Assembly (NCBI GenBank): GCA_003506895.1
Contig: DNXO01000051.1
Location: forward strand, 494-21,017
Length of the DNA stretch: 20,524 nucleotides
Source: Acetobacteraceae bacterium
GTDB taxonomy: Bacteria; Pseudomonadota; Alphaproteobacteria; Acetobacterales; Acetobacteraceae
Direction: 5' to 3'
Under the pieces are notes generated by a model. The model did not search any database and was not told where the DNA came from. It saw only the letters and a program-made list of their open reading frames with translations. Positions 1-7,322 of this stretch are shown piece after piece; within the stretch, counting starts at the first letter, position 1; every line of letters starts with the position of its first letter. A program made the position numbers and the translations under genes.

Positions 1-511
1 CGCCGATGATCAGTTCGCGCTGGCCACGGCCGACCGGGATCAGGGCGTCGATCGCCTTCAGGCCGGTCTGCATCGGCTCATGCACCGACTTGCGGGGAAT
101 GATGCCCGGCGCCTTCACTTCCACGCGGCGGCGTTCGGCGTACATCACCGGACCCTTGCCGTCGATCGGATTGCCGAGGCCGTCAACCACGCGCCCGAGC
201 AGGCCGGGGCCGACGGGGACTTCGACGATGGAGCCGGTACGCGAGACGGTGTCGCCTTCACGGATTTGCTTGTCATCGCCGAAGATCACGACGCCGACGT
301 TGTCGGTTTCCAGGTTCAGCGCCATGCCGCGAAGGCCGGCACCAGGGAACTCGACCATTTCGCCGGACATCACGTTCTGCAGACCGAACACGCGGGCGAT
401 ACCGTCACCGACGGACAGGACCTGACCGGTCTCGGCGACATTGGCTTCTGTATCGAACGCGGCGATCTGCTTCTTCAAGATCTCCGAGATCTCGGCGGGG
501 CGGATCTCCAT
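1..511 (-). CDS. atpA: ATP synthase F1 subunit alpha, N-terminal part (partial)
   Basis: This is the first 170 codons of the alpha subunit of F1F0 ATP synthase, the non-catalytic nucleotide-binding subunit of the F1 hexamer at the inner membrane. The start MEIRPAEISEILKKQI, the stretch VLSVGDGIARVFGL and the segment GRVVDGLGNPIDGKG are hallmark alpha-subunit sequences. The window ends at RELIIG, just before the P-loop, so the nucleotide site and everything after it lie outside. The ATG at 511 follows the atpH stop by a single base. An AAGGGAG ribosome-binding site lies inside the end of atpH, so translation is probably coupled. The expected next genes, atpG, atpD and atpC, would lie beyond position 1. 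Nothing is unusual here. Confidence 0.97.
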   Translation of the reverse strand, partial: MEIRPAEISEILKKQIAAFDTEANVAETGQVLSVGDGIARVFGLQNVMSGEMVEFPGAGLRGMALNLETDNVGVVIFGDDKQIREGDTVSRTGSIVEVPVGPGLLGRVVDGLGNPIDGKGPVMYAERRRVEVKAPGIIPRKSVHEPMQTGLKAIDALIPVGRGQRELIIG

Positions 512-512
512 C

Positions 513-1094
513 TTACGCGGCTCCCTTCATGGCGTACTGCAAACGTTGCAGCCGGGATTTCAAACTGGTGTCGTAGAGGCGGGCACCGATCCGGACGACC
601 AGGCCGCCAAGCAGGTCGGCATCGACCCGCTCATCTATATTGACATTGCCATAGCCGGCCTCGATCAGGCGGGCGCGAAGCTGCTGGCGTTGCACGTCGT
701 TGAGGGGATGCGCCGAGGCGACATGGGCGGTGACGATACCGCGCCGCTCAGCCACCAGGGTGGCGAAGGCGCTGACCACGTCGCGCAGCACGCGCAGGCG
801 GCGATTGACCGAGATGACGCCCACGAAGTCGCGGACTTCCTTGCCAAAACCTTCGTTGACCAGGACGGCCTGGGCAGCGGTGGTGGCGGTTTTGACGTCG
901 ATCAGGGGCGATTCCAGCAGGCGGCGAAAGTCGCTGCTGCCATCGATCATGCGGCCGAGATTTTCCATCTGCTGCACGACAGTGTCGAGCACGTGGTTAT
1001 CGTCGGCATGCGCATAGAGCGCGGCGGCATAGCGATCGGCAAGGCCGCCGCCGGAAGAGATGGTCGTAGCCTCAGAAGCCACGTGCGTTTCCAT
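513..1094 (-). CDS. atpH: ATP synthase F1 subunit delta
   Basis: The delta subunit (OSCP homologue) connects the F1 head to the peripheral stalk of the ATP synthase. The 193-residue product shows the family pattern: an N-terminal helical domain beginning ADRYAAALYAHADD near residue 20, a central FVGVISVNRRLRVLRDVV segment, and the conserved C-terminal strand DLLGGLVVRIGARLYDTS before the end. It is slightly longer than the usual 175-185 residues because of a Ser/Thr/Gly-rich N-terminus, which is common in alphaproteobacteria. It is the first gene of the operon and sits 1 base before atpA. The stand-alone atpH-atpA order without the F0 genes directly upstream is typical of alphaproteobacteria. 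Confidence 0.95.
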   Translation of the reverse strand: METHVASEATTISSGGGLADRYAAALYAHADDNHVLDTVVQQMENLGRMIDGSSDFRRLLESPLIDVKTATTAAQAVLVNEGFGKEVRDFVGVISVNRRLRVLRDVVSAFATLVAERRGIVTAHVASAHPLNDVQRQQLRARLIEAGYGNVNIDERVDADLLGGLVVRIGARLYDTSLKSRLQRLQYAMKGAA

Positions 1095-1173
1095 ATGTTG
1101 GGCCGATCCCCCCAGGGAACATCGAGGGAGAACGGGCGTGTGTCAGGACCGGCCGGCCGAACCGGCGGGGCGC

Positions 1174-1201
1174 GTCTAGCATGGGGTATGGGGGGGCGCA
1201 A
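1174..1201 (-). promoter_or_regulatory. possible promoter of the atp operon
   Basis: Read on the minus strand, TTGCGC (1196-1201) and CTAGAC (1174-1179) are separated by 16 bases, resembling the TTGAC / CTATAT pattern of alphaproteobacterial housekeeping promoters. It lies about 80 bases upstream of the atpH start. The match is partial and the spacer contains a run of cytosines. Confidence 0.33.
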
Positions 1202-1268
1202 CACACCCGGACGGCGAACGTGACGTTTTCTCCATTTGTTGCCCGGCGGATGGAGCGGTTGCGGGTTG

Positions 1269-1297
1269 TTGGCGATGCGGGCAACGCTGGCGATAAT
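1269..1297 (+). promoter_or_regulatory. sigma70-type promoter of the ArsC/YffB-like gene
   Basis: TTGGCG (1269-1274) and GATAAT (1292-1297) are separated by exactly 17 bases. The expected transcription start near 1304 leaves a leader of about 26 bases, containing an AGGGGA ribosome-binding site, before the ATG at 1330. Spacing and position are both good; the -35 box is imperfect. Confidence 0.5.
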
Positions 1298-1329
1298 GAG
1301 CGGAACGGCGTGTGCAGGGGAACAGCGGA

Positions 1330-1695
1330 ATGGATAAGCGGGTCACGATCCACGGCATCAAAGCCTGCGATACGATGAAGAAGGCGCGTGCTTGGCTGGA
1401 CAGCCACGGCATCGCGTATGGCTTCCACGATTACAAGGCCAGCGGCATCGGGCCGGAGGTCCTGGAAAGCTGGTGCCAGGCGCTGGGGTGGGAGGCGCTG
1501 TTGAACCGGTCCGGCACCACGTTCCGCAAGCTGCCGGAGTCGGACAAGGCCGATCTGAACCAGGCCAAGGCGATCGCGCTGATGGTGGCGCAGCCGTCGA
1601 TGATCAAACGGCCGGTGCTGGATGTCGGCGGCACGCTGGTCGCGGGTTTCAGGCCCGAGGTTTACGCGGGGGTGTTCGGGCGAGTTGAGCCCTGA
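1330..1695 (+). CDS. ArsC/Spx-family thioredoxin-fold protein, YffB-like
   Basis: A 121-residue protein of the arsenate-reductase-like (ArsC/Spx/YffB) thioredoxin-fold family. The N-terminal GIKACDTMKKAR motif holds one active-site cysteine (C13) with no second cysteine two residues later, as in YffB rather than classical Spx. The C-terminal IKRPVL motif (R94-P95) is the conserved Arg-Pro of the family, followed by VGGTLVAGFRPEVY. Length is close to the roughly 118 residues of E. coli YffB, whose activity is probably glutathione-linked reduction; no arsenic-resistance context is present. I chose the ATG at 1330 because an AGGGGA site precedes it and the homologous motif starts at residue 5; an in-frame start 18 bases upstream would only add six unlikely residues. 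It is transcribed divergently from the atp operon. Confidence 0.9.
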   Translation: MDKRVTIHGIKACDTMKKARAWLDSHGIAYGFHDYKASGIGPEVLESWCQALGWEALLNRSGTTFRKLPESDKADLNQAKAIALMVAQPSMIKRPVLDVGGTLVAGFRPEVYAGVFGRVEP

Positions 1696-1798
1696 GTTCG
1701 GCACGAAGGCGGGTGGCCAATACGGGCTGCCACATCGCTTCCATGAAACCGATCATGCCAAGGTCGAGGGTCCGAACTGCCCGCTTGGGGTGGTTACC
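1649..1798 (-). pseudogene. possible 3' remnant of a truncated minus-strand gene
   Basis: On the minus strand, an open frame of 49 codons ending in TGA reads RTLDLGMIGFMEAMWQPV followed by an alternating Leu/Arg/Ala/Glu stretch. It has the look of a genuine protein C-terminus convergent with, and overlapping, the end of the ArsC-like gene by 47 bases. Upstream it is cut by a TAG at 1799-1801, exactly where the sequence becomes stop-rich and less GC-rich. It could be the tail of a gene whose front was lost when the accessory island arrived. It could also be a small gene starting at the internal ATG (35 codons), or chance. I do not recognise the family. Confidence 0.3.
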
Positions 1799-2055
1799 CT
1801 ACGCAGTAAATTTGCACCCTCAACGGCTGGTTTGCGCCCATAGCGGTCGTTCTTCAATGAAATGACGATCTCGGTAAGCGGGCATTCGGTGAACCAATCG
1901 TCCGTGACGGGCATCGACCGCTAAGAATGAGCCACCACCATTACGGGCTTTCCTTGCGGGCTAACAATAGGTAGACGTAACGTTGTCCTACGGGTGTTGA
2001 ATGTTCGGCTTTAGGGCCCTGTCGACAGCTAGAGGCAGAGGTAGACAAACGCCCG
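1696..2055. other. non-coding left flank of the accessory island
   Basis: Between the ArsC-like gene and the large ATPase gene there are 360 bases with no convincing complete gene. From about 1800 all frames are broken by stops and the sequence is visibly richer in A and T than the house genes to the left. I see no integrase, terminal inverted repeat or tRNA fragment. A GAGG at 2038-2041 is the only plausible ribosome-binding site for the next gene. No convincing -35/-10 pair was found; TTGTCC at 1983 has no well-spaced partner. Confidence 0.5.
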
Positions 2056-5000
2056 GTGAATGTGATGCAACAGCTACTTTCTACTGATGAATTGCCAGGC
2101 GGCCTGCTTTCTGCGTTGAGCGGACGGGAGGTTACCCTCTGGCTTCACCGCCTGCCTACTGAACTCGATTCGGGCGAGCTTACGAATTTCATTGGTCTGC
2201 CGTGGCGTGACGTCATGCTCGGCGAGAGCACGAAGGAACTCCTCGACACCCTCTCGAGTAACGCCAATGCGGATCTCGTGCGACGACGTGGCTATCTGCA
2301 GCTGATCCAGACTGACCCGTCGCTGCTTGCGCCGCTACCGCCCAGGTCGCTTCCCGTTTATCTACTTGATGCTCAAAGGCCGTCCGAGTCCGAATTCGAT
2401 AGGACACTACGCCGGATGGCAATGCTTGGAGCTCTGCGCCGTTCGGGCGTGCGCCATCTCCTCATCGTCTCGGATGAGGACTCTGCACTGCCCGCTGAAT
2501 TCGCGAGCCTGTTCGACGCTGCATTTCAGCCCTTCGTCACATTCGTTTCGGTAACCGCAGCTGGGCTGGCAACCGCTCTAGCGTGGACTGAAGGCAAGAG
2601 CGCAGGGCGACCCGTTCAGCTCGTACGCCTAGCACCCGTCGAGTTCATTCGCGCCCTTGTTGCACGCTACGCTCATATCTACCCGGCTGATTCGGCAATC
2701 GTGCGGCTACGTCGTGCCGACGGTTCGACAACTCTAGTCGACCTGACTGAGGCAGATGACGTTGAGCGCCCGATCCTGAACGCATATGAACTAATCCAAG
2801 AGCGTGACTTAGCCATCGTCGCCCCTGAAGAGTTAGATGAGGAGGAGTTCGTCGGATTTTTCGAGGGACGGCAGGACTCCTGGCGACCCTATGCGGCCGG
2901 CGTCCCGTGGTTACGAAACGACGATGCGTCGCGTGCATTCAAGCAAATGCTTCGAAAGCTTGATACAGTTGGCTCCCCCGAGAACAAAATCGCTTACATA
3001 GCCTCGCAATCTGGCGCTGGAGGCACCACGCTCGCGCGCTCCGTAGCATTCGAGGCGGCGCGCGCGGGATACCCGACACTCGTTGCTAAACCGGTCCCTT
3101 TCATCGTCGACGCACTGCCTATAGCTGGTTACCTGACGCGCGCTCACCAAGCGTTTCTTGCAGCCGAGGAGAGCCGGTCGACGAAACTAGATACTCGTCG
3201 ACTGTACGAATCTCCTTGGGTTATCGTTTTTGATCGCGTTCACTTCGATCATCGGGAAGGTGATCTTCGTCATTTCGTGAACGAGCTAACGAGGTCGGGG
3301 CGGCCAGTGCTGGTGCTGGCGGTCATAGGCTCAATCAAGCCGATCGAGTTTTATAGCGATCTCGCTCGCGAAATCGCCGCGCCAACCCATTTTTTGGACG
3401 ACAAAGAGGTTGACGGACTCGGCCGGCATATGAATCGCTTTCTCCGAGTATATCAGAAGGCACGTCCGCTCGAGACCTGGTCGCAGTTCTATCACGAACA
3501 CCGCGTGCAGAGGATGTATAGCGTAGCTGCATTCTGGATCGCGCTGTCGTTCTGGGTGCGAATGAGCCGTGATATCACCGGTTCGATCCAGGACTGGGTA
3601 TACAACACGTTTATCGCACATGCCCGAACAAAGGCCATGCAGTGTGCACTCCTTGAGATTGCTGCACTGAGTTCCGAACGGTTGCCGATGGATGAGAGAT
3701 TACTTCCACCGTCCGACGACGAGTGGCCGCTCTCTGTTCGTCTGGAGGACCAGCGACATGATTTCTCGGCCCTTGGCTTGATGCGCGTCAAGGCTGACGG
3801 AGATTATTACTGGGGCTTGGCCCACGACATTCTCGGACGATTGCTTCTGAATGCGGTCTTCCAAAATTTTGCGCTACGAAGCGAGCTTGACCTAGGGGAA
3901 GCTCGCGATCCGGAGCACCTGCGCTTCCTTGTGCTGAAGCGGATCGCCGTCAAACCCGCCATGGCAGAATTGCGCCACCGGCCGCTTGCTGAACAATATG
4001 CAAAAAGCATTTTCAAGATTGACCCGGATCACGGTGCCCACGCATTTGCCACCATTTGGCGTGAGGTACTTGCTGCCTTGGACGACATGCCCAAACTGCT
4101 TCGTGACACGAGCCGGATCTTTCGCCACCACACCGCGATATCAAGACGGCGCATCGCGACGTTCGAAAACCCGCTTTATCAGGTGACGGTCCGGGACCGA
4201 GTGGAGCTCCTTGAGAGGGCGATAGCAGACATTAAATACGCGATAGCATCGATAGAACGGGTTGCTGGCGACGAGCCGGACATTAACCTGAACAATTCGC
4301 TCGCAAACGCATATCTCAATCTTGCCGATGTAATCGCGACCACCGAAGCAACTCGGGAGCGGGCTGCTGAGCTGCGACAACTAGCCAATGAGGCGACGCG
4401 AAGGGCGTATAGCGACAACCCAACCAATCCGTGGGTGGTGGAAACTCATATTAGAAACCTTTTAAGCATTGCGAAGTCAGAGTCCGGGCGCACCGCCGAC
4501 GCGGCACTCGAGGCACTACTGGCCGTGTACGATGCGCTGCGGACGTCGGACGCTAACCTTCGTACCGATAAACTCGGTCGTCTCGGCGAGGATGCGCTCA
4601 CGCTCCTGCTTGCGAATACTCCGCCAGGCACCGATCGCGTCGAACTCGCGACTCCGGTGGACATTCTCCTCGCAGCTTGGCGTATACTTGCGCGCGGAGG
4701 CGCCACCGGCCTCAACGAAACCCTAACGGATCTGCCGCCAGATTTAGCCGAGGAAGCACTAGCTGTATTGTCCGATCCGGTGGGAAAGGGCGATATGCAG
4801 GTTCTCCGGTTCCAGTATGGCATCTTGAGCGCAGCGCGGCCCTTCGAATTCTCGACCCGTCTGACACTCATCGAGAATCTCCAAGCTACCGACCTTCGCC
4901 TTTCACCGCAACTCAAGCTTGAGTACGCGCTTCTACTCTATCAAGTGGGGCGAGGCGCCGAAGGCGATCAGCGATTCCGCGACCTTCGCCGCCTCTGGCG

Positions 5001-5277
5001 CGATGGCGAGCATTTCGTTCAAGTACCGGAGCCGCTCAACTGGCTGCGAGAAGGCGAAAGTGAGGCGCTCCGCACTGTTCAGGCTTTCGTGGGTTCGGAG
5101 CAGGGTTTTCGACCAATGGCGAGGGTCAGTGAGTTCAGAAACATCACTGCGCCCTTCCGGCCGGAAGAGTTCGCCGTACGTAACATGCGGCCGGGTACGG
5201 CATTCCGAGCTCATGTGTCGTTCGGACACAACGGCCCTTTCCTACGCCCGCCGTCAGCCGGCCCGAGGCGCGGATAA
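2056..5277 (+). CDS. large STAND-like P-loop ATPase with C-terminal repeats, SAMD9-like (candidate defence sensor)
   Basis: A 1073-residue multidomain protein. Residues 25-180 are an alpha/beta region of uncertain identity, possibly a degenerate SIR2-like module. The P-loop is SQSGAGGTTLAR at 317-328, followed by a Walker B-like WVIVFDRVHF (D393). The GGTT form has Gly (G323) where the usual Walker lysine stands, a form I recall from SAMD9-type STAND NTPases. Residues 480-605 look like a winged-helix segment ending LAHDILGRLLL. Residues 620-1010 are a long helical region, TPR-like around 715-790. The last 30 residues (RPGTAFRAHVSFGHNGPF) resemble the closing strands of an OB fold. P-loop, TPR-like region and terminal OB-like part in this order match SAMD9-family architecture. 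The GTG at 2056 follows GAGG at a rather long distance; ATG at 2065 is the alternative. No signal or membrane segment is evident. It is 7 bases from the TOPRIM gene, with less GC-biased codon use than neighbours. ATPase assignment is firm; SAMD9 kinship and defence role are inference. Confidence 0.85.
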   Translation: MNVMQQLLSTDELPGGLLSALSGREVTLWLHRLPTELDSGELTNFIGLPWRDVMLGESTKELLDTLSSNANADLVRRRGYLQLIQTDPSLLAPLPPRSLPVYLLDAQRPSESEFDRTLRRMAMLGALRRSGVRHLLIVSDEDSALPAEFASLFDAAFQPFVTFVSVTAAGLATALAWTEGKSAGRPVQLVRLAPVEFIRALVARYAHIYPADSAIVRLRRADGSTTLVDLTEADDVERPILNAYELIQERDLAIVAPEELDEEEFVGFFEGRQDSWRPYAAGVPWLRNDDASRAFKQMLRKLDTVGSPENKIAYIASQSGAGGTTLARSVAFEAARAGYPTLVAKPVPFIVDALPIAGYLTRAHQAFLAAEESRSTKLDTRRLYESPWVIVFDRVHFDHREGDLRHFVNELTRSGRPVLVLAVIGSIKPIEFYSDLAREIAAPTHFLDDKEVDGLGRHMNRFLRVYQKARPLETWSQFYHEHRVQRMYSVAAFWIALSFWVRMSRDITGSIQDWVYNTFIAHARTKAMQCALLEIAALSSERLPMDERLLPPSDDEWPLSVRLEDQRHDFSALGLMRVKADGDYYWGLAHDILGRLLLNAVFQNFALRSELDLGEARDPEHLRFLVLKRIAVKPAMAELRHRPLAEQYAKSIFKIDPDHGAHAFATIWREVLAALDDMPKLLRDTSRIFRHHTAISRRRIATFENPLYQVTVRDRVELLERAIADIKYAIASIERVAGDEPDINLNNSLANAYLNLADVIATTEATRERAAELRQLANEATRRAYSDNPTNPWVVETHIRNLLSIAKSESGRTADAALEALLAVYDALRTSDANLRTDKLGRLGEDALTLLLANTPPGTDRVELATPVDILLAAWRILARGGATGLNETLTDLPPDLAEEALAVLSDPVGKGDMQVLRFQYGILSAARPFEFSTRLTLIENLQATDLRLSPQLKLEYALLLYQVGRGAEGDQRFRDLRRLWRDGEHFVQVPEPLNWLREGESEALRTVQAFVGSEQGFRPMARVSEFRNITAPFRPEEFAVRNMRPGTAFRAHVSFGHNGPFLRPPSAGPRRG

Positions 5278-5284
5278 CCTTATT

Positions 5285-5986
5285 ATGGATATGCTCGCCA
5301 TATATGCGGCATCAAAGCCTTGGGCGCTGCGACCTAACATCGTTCTGGTCGAAGGCACGTCTGACGAGGCTCTTTTCAAGCGAGCCGATGAGTTGTCCAT
5401 CAATGCAGGGCGCGTGCTCCTAGGCGATGATATCTGTGTGGTGGCTGCTGGCCGAAACGATCGTGGAGGCACGTTCGGCGTCGTTCGCGAACTTATTACT
5501 CTGCGCTCGATGGTGCCTGTCATTCTGGACAAGAAGGGAAGGCCGGCATACCGGGTCATAGGTCTCGTCGACAACGACGGGGCCGGACGTCGTATCATAA
5601 ATGACTTCATACGATTGGACCGCGGCGCGGTCGAGCTGCATGACATCATCGCCGTTAGGCCTGTGACCCCAAAATTCGCGGCGTTCGACCCGCTTGGCCG
5701 CCAGCGTGAATACGATCTCGCCAATCTCCCCTATCGGACCTTGGACTGGGAGATTGAGGATGCTTTATCTCCTCGCCTTCTCAATTTGTTTGATCATGCG
5801 TATCCCGGAATGATCACCCATCGAAGGCGCGCTGGCGACAAGATTCATCACGAACTAACCACGATCGGAAAGACCGCGCTTCATCGGCTGGTCCGGCGGG
5901 AGGCGATCCTCGAAGATCTCGCCCAAATCGTCCAGATCGTCAGAATGATCCGGTCGATATTGGGTCTGCAAGCGCCTGCGGCGTAG
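5285..5986 (+). CDS. TOPRIM-domain protein, probable nuclease effector paired with the upstream ATPase
   Basis: A 233-residue protein whose first 110 residues form a TOPRIM fold. IVLVEGTSDEALF carries the invariant glutamate E23 and D27, and VIGLVDNDGAGRR carries the DxD pair D96/D98. The glutamate motif, strand and DxD order is that of OLD-family, PARIS AriB-type and topoisomerase/primase TOPRIM domains, which bind divalent metal and cleave DNA or RNA. LDWEIEDALSPRLL (residues about 154-167) resembles the acidic helix found after the TOPRIM core in OLD/DUF4435-like proteins. There is no ATPase part, so the upstream protein probably supplies NTP hydrolysis and sensing. The ATG at 5285 is 7 bases after the upstream stop; its GAGG (5265-5268) is 16 bases away. 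The open frame continues upstream through an ATG at 5213 and beyond, but that stretch is Ser/Arg-rich and unlike protein. No helicase, REase or toxin-like gene follows. Confidence 0.88.
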   Translation: MDMLAIYAASKPWALRPNIVLVEGTSDEALFKRADELSINAGRVLLGDDICVVAAGRNDRGGTFGVVRELITLRSMVPVILDKKGRPAYRVIGLVDNDGAGRRIINDFIRLDRGAVELHDIIAVRPVTPKFAAFDPLGRQREYDLANLPYRTLDWEIEDALSPRLLNLFDHAYPGMITHRRRAGDKIHHELTTIGKTALHRLVRREAILEDLAQIVQIVRMIRSILGLQAPAA

Positions 5987-6278
5987 GTAATCGCCAGGCT
6001 CTCCGGAGCAAATGGGTCGCGCCCTAAATGGAAAGAGGGCATCGGCCTCAGTTATTGGGTATCGGCAATTAACGGGGCTCCAGCGCGAATGGCTGTGATT
6101 CGGATTATCAGCCCCAATCAGCCATTCCGCTCCCGGCCAACATCAGCCGCAAAGGACCGCCCCGGCCGCAATCGGCCACCGAACGATGAACCCTCACCCA
6201 TGATCGGCATCTCGGAAACCCTGTAGTAAGCTACCCCCCGAACGCGCGGCATAGCGCGAACAGGGAGGCCACCAACCA
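5987..6278. other. non-coding right flank of the accessory island and leader of the hydrolase gene
   Basis: These 292 bases hold no gene I can support. The left two thirds are less GC-rich, like the island. They contain interleaved inverted repeats (6074-6126) and a small perfect hairpin GGCCG-CAAT-CGGCC (6164-6177). Close to the right end is an AGGGAGG ribosome-binding site (6262-6268) for the hydrolase. No integrase, attachment repeat or clear U-tract terminator is seen. Confidence 0.5.
6074..6126. repeat. interleaved inverted repeats (pseudoknot-capable)
   Basis: GGGGCT (6074-6079) is complementary to AGCCCC (6110-6115), and AATGGCTG (6088-6095) is complementary to CAGCCATT (6119-6126). 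The order is A-B-A'-B', so both pairings together would form an H-type pseudoknot rather than nested hairpins. Both matches are perfect (6 and 8 pairs). It lies about 90 bases past the TOPRIM stop and 150 bases before the hydrolase start. It may be a structured RNA end, a protein-binding site or chance. Confidence 0.4.
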
Positions 6279-7301
6279 ATGTATCCAATCACCGAACACG
6301 TCACCAAATCCCCACGCCATACCAGTTTCTATCTGGCCAGCGGCCCCGCGGCCGGCACGCCAATCATCTTCGTTCACGGCTGGCCAGAACTGTCGATCAG
6401 TTGGCGCCACCAGCTTCCAGTCTTCGCCGCGATGGGGTTCCGCTGCATCGCGCCAGACATGCGCGGCTACGGCCGTTCCTCAATTTACCAGCAGCACCAG
6501 GATTACGCCCTGGAACACACCGCCCAAGACATGATCGAACTACTGGACTCACTGGGTCACGACAAAGCCATCTGGGTCGGCCACGACTGGGGCAGCCCGG
6601 CAGTCTGGAGCATCGCGACCCACCATCCGGATCGTTGCCACGCCGTCGCCAATCTATGCGTCCCGTATCTGCCCAACGGTTTCACGCCAGACCACACCCA
6701 ACCGCTGATCGACCGCCGCGTCTATCCGGAAGCGGAATTCCCGGCCGGACAGTGGGAATACCAACTGTTCTACGAAGAAAACTTCGACAAAGCCCGCACC
6801 GCGTTCGAGGCCAGTATCCCCGACACGGTCAAAGCCCTGTTTCGCAAGGGCAGCGCGGCGGGCAGGGGCCAGCCGTCCCGCACCGCCCTGGTTCGCCGCG
6901 ATGGCGGTTGGTTCGGCGGCGCCGGCCAAGCGCCCGCTGTCCCAAGGGATGCGGATGTACTGACCGAAGCCGACATGGACAGCTACGTCGCCGCGCTAAC
7001 GCGCACCGGTTTCTTCGGCCCGGATTCCTGGTACATGAACCACGCCGCCAACGCCGCCTATGCGGCCAAAGCCCCGAACGGCGGCCGGATCGCAATGCCG
7101 GTGCTGTTTCTGCACGGGGCCTTCGACTACACCTGCGAAACCATCGACTCCCGGCTGGCGGAGCCGATGCGGGCCTTCTGCGCCGACCTGACCGAACACA
7201 TCGTCGAGTCCGGCCACTGGATGGCGCAGGAAAACCCGGTCGCGGTGAACGCGGCCCTGGCGCGCTTCCTGGCGGTCAAACTCCCGGCGGTCTGGGGCTG
7301 A
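6279..7301 (+). CDS. alpha/beta hydrolase, epoxide hydrolase / haloalkane dehalogenase-like
   Basis: A 340-residue alpha/beta-hydrolase of the epoxide-hydrolase subfamily, likely cytoplasmic. HGWPE (33-37) forms the oxyanion-hole turn. APDMRGYGRS (58-67) is the conserved strand-loop. VGHDWG (100-105) supplies an aspartate nucleophile (D103) instead of the serine of esterases, pointing to epoxide or C-halogen substrates. In the cap, GFFGPDSWYMN has the Trp-Tyr typical of epoxide-hydrolase lid residues. FLHGAFDYTC should carry the acid and ESGHWMAQENP the catalytic histidine. The ATG at 6279 has a strong AGGGAGG 10 bases upstream. The gene converges with the dioxygenase operon, so it need not belong to that pathway, although both act on small organic compounds. 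The exact substrate cannot be read from sequence. Confidence 0.92.
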   Translation: MYPITEHVTKSPRHTSFYLASGPAAGTPIIFVHGWPELSISWRHQLPVFAAMGFRCIAPDMRGYGRSSIYQQHQDYALEHTAQDMIELLDSLGHDKAIWVGHDWGSPAVWSIATHHPDRCHAVANLCVPYLPNGFTPDHTQPLIDRRVYPEAEFPAGQWEYQLFYEENFDKARTAFEASIPDTVKALFRKGSAAGRGQPSRTALVRRDGGWFGGAGQAPAVPRDADVLTEADMDSYVAALTRTGFFGPDSWYMNHAANAAYAAKAPNGGRIAMPVLFLHGAFDYTCETIDSRLAEPMRAFCADLTEHIVESGHWMAQENPVAVNAALARFLAVKLPAVWG

Positions 7302-7315
7302 TCCCGAACCACCGG
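7284..7315. terminator. possible shared hairpin between convergent genes
   Basis: CCGGCGGT (7284-7291) and ACCACCGG (7308-7315) pair over 8 positions with one internal mismatch on the plus strand, which becomes a G-U wobble in minus-strand RNA; an inner GGG/CCC adds stability. It overlaps the hydrolase stop codon and lies just past the end of the HMA gene. No U-tract follows on either strand, so its use as a terminator is uncertain. Confidence 0.3.
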
Positions 7316-7322
7316 CAAAAAA

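Noticed and set aside
1330..1695. Reading the ArsC-like gene as an arsenate-resistance gene
   Set aside because: It has the single-cysteine YffB-type motif, and there is no arsR, arsB or acr3 nearby.
4919..5284. A 122-residue N-terminal extension of the TOPRIM protein
   Set aside because: It overlaps the end of the ATPase gene in another frame and is Ser/Arg-rich without protein-like pattern; the TOPRIM core begins just after ATG 5285.
1750..6208. CCGATCATG in the left flank and CATGATCGG in the right flank of the island, as possible terminal inverted repeats
   Set aside because: Only 9 bases match and the match does not extend on either side; about one such match is expected by chance between flanks of this length.
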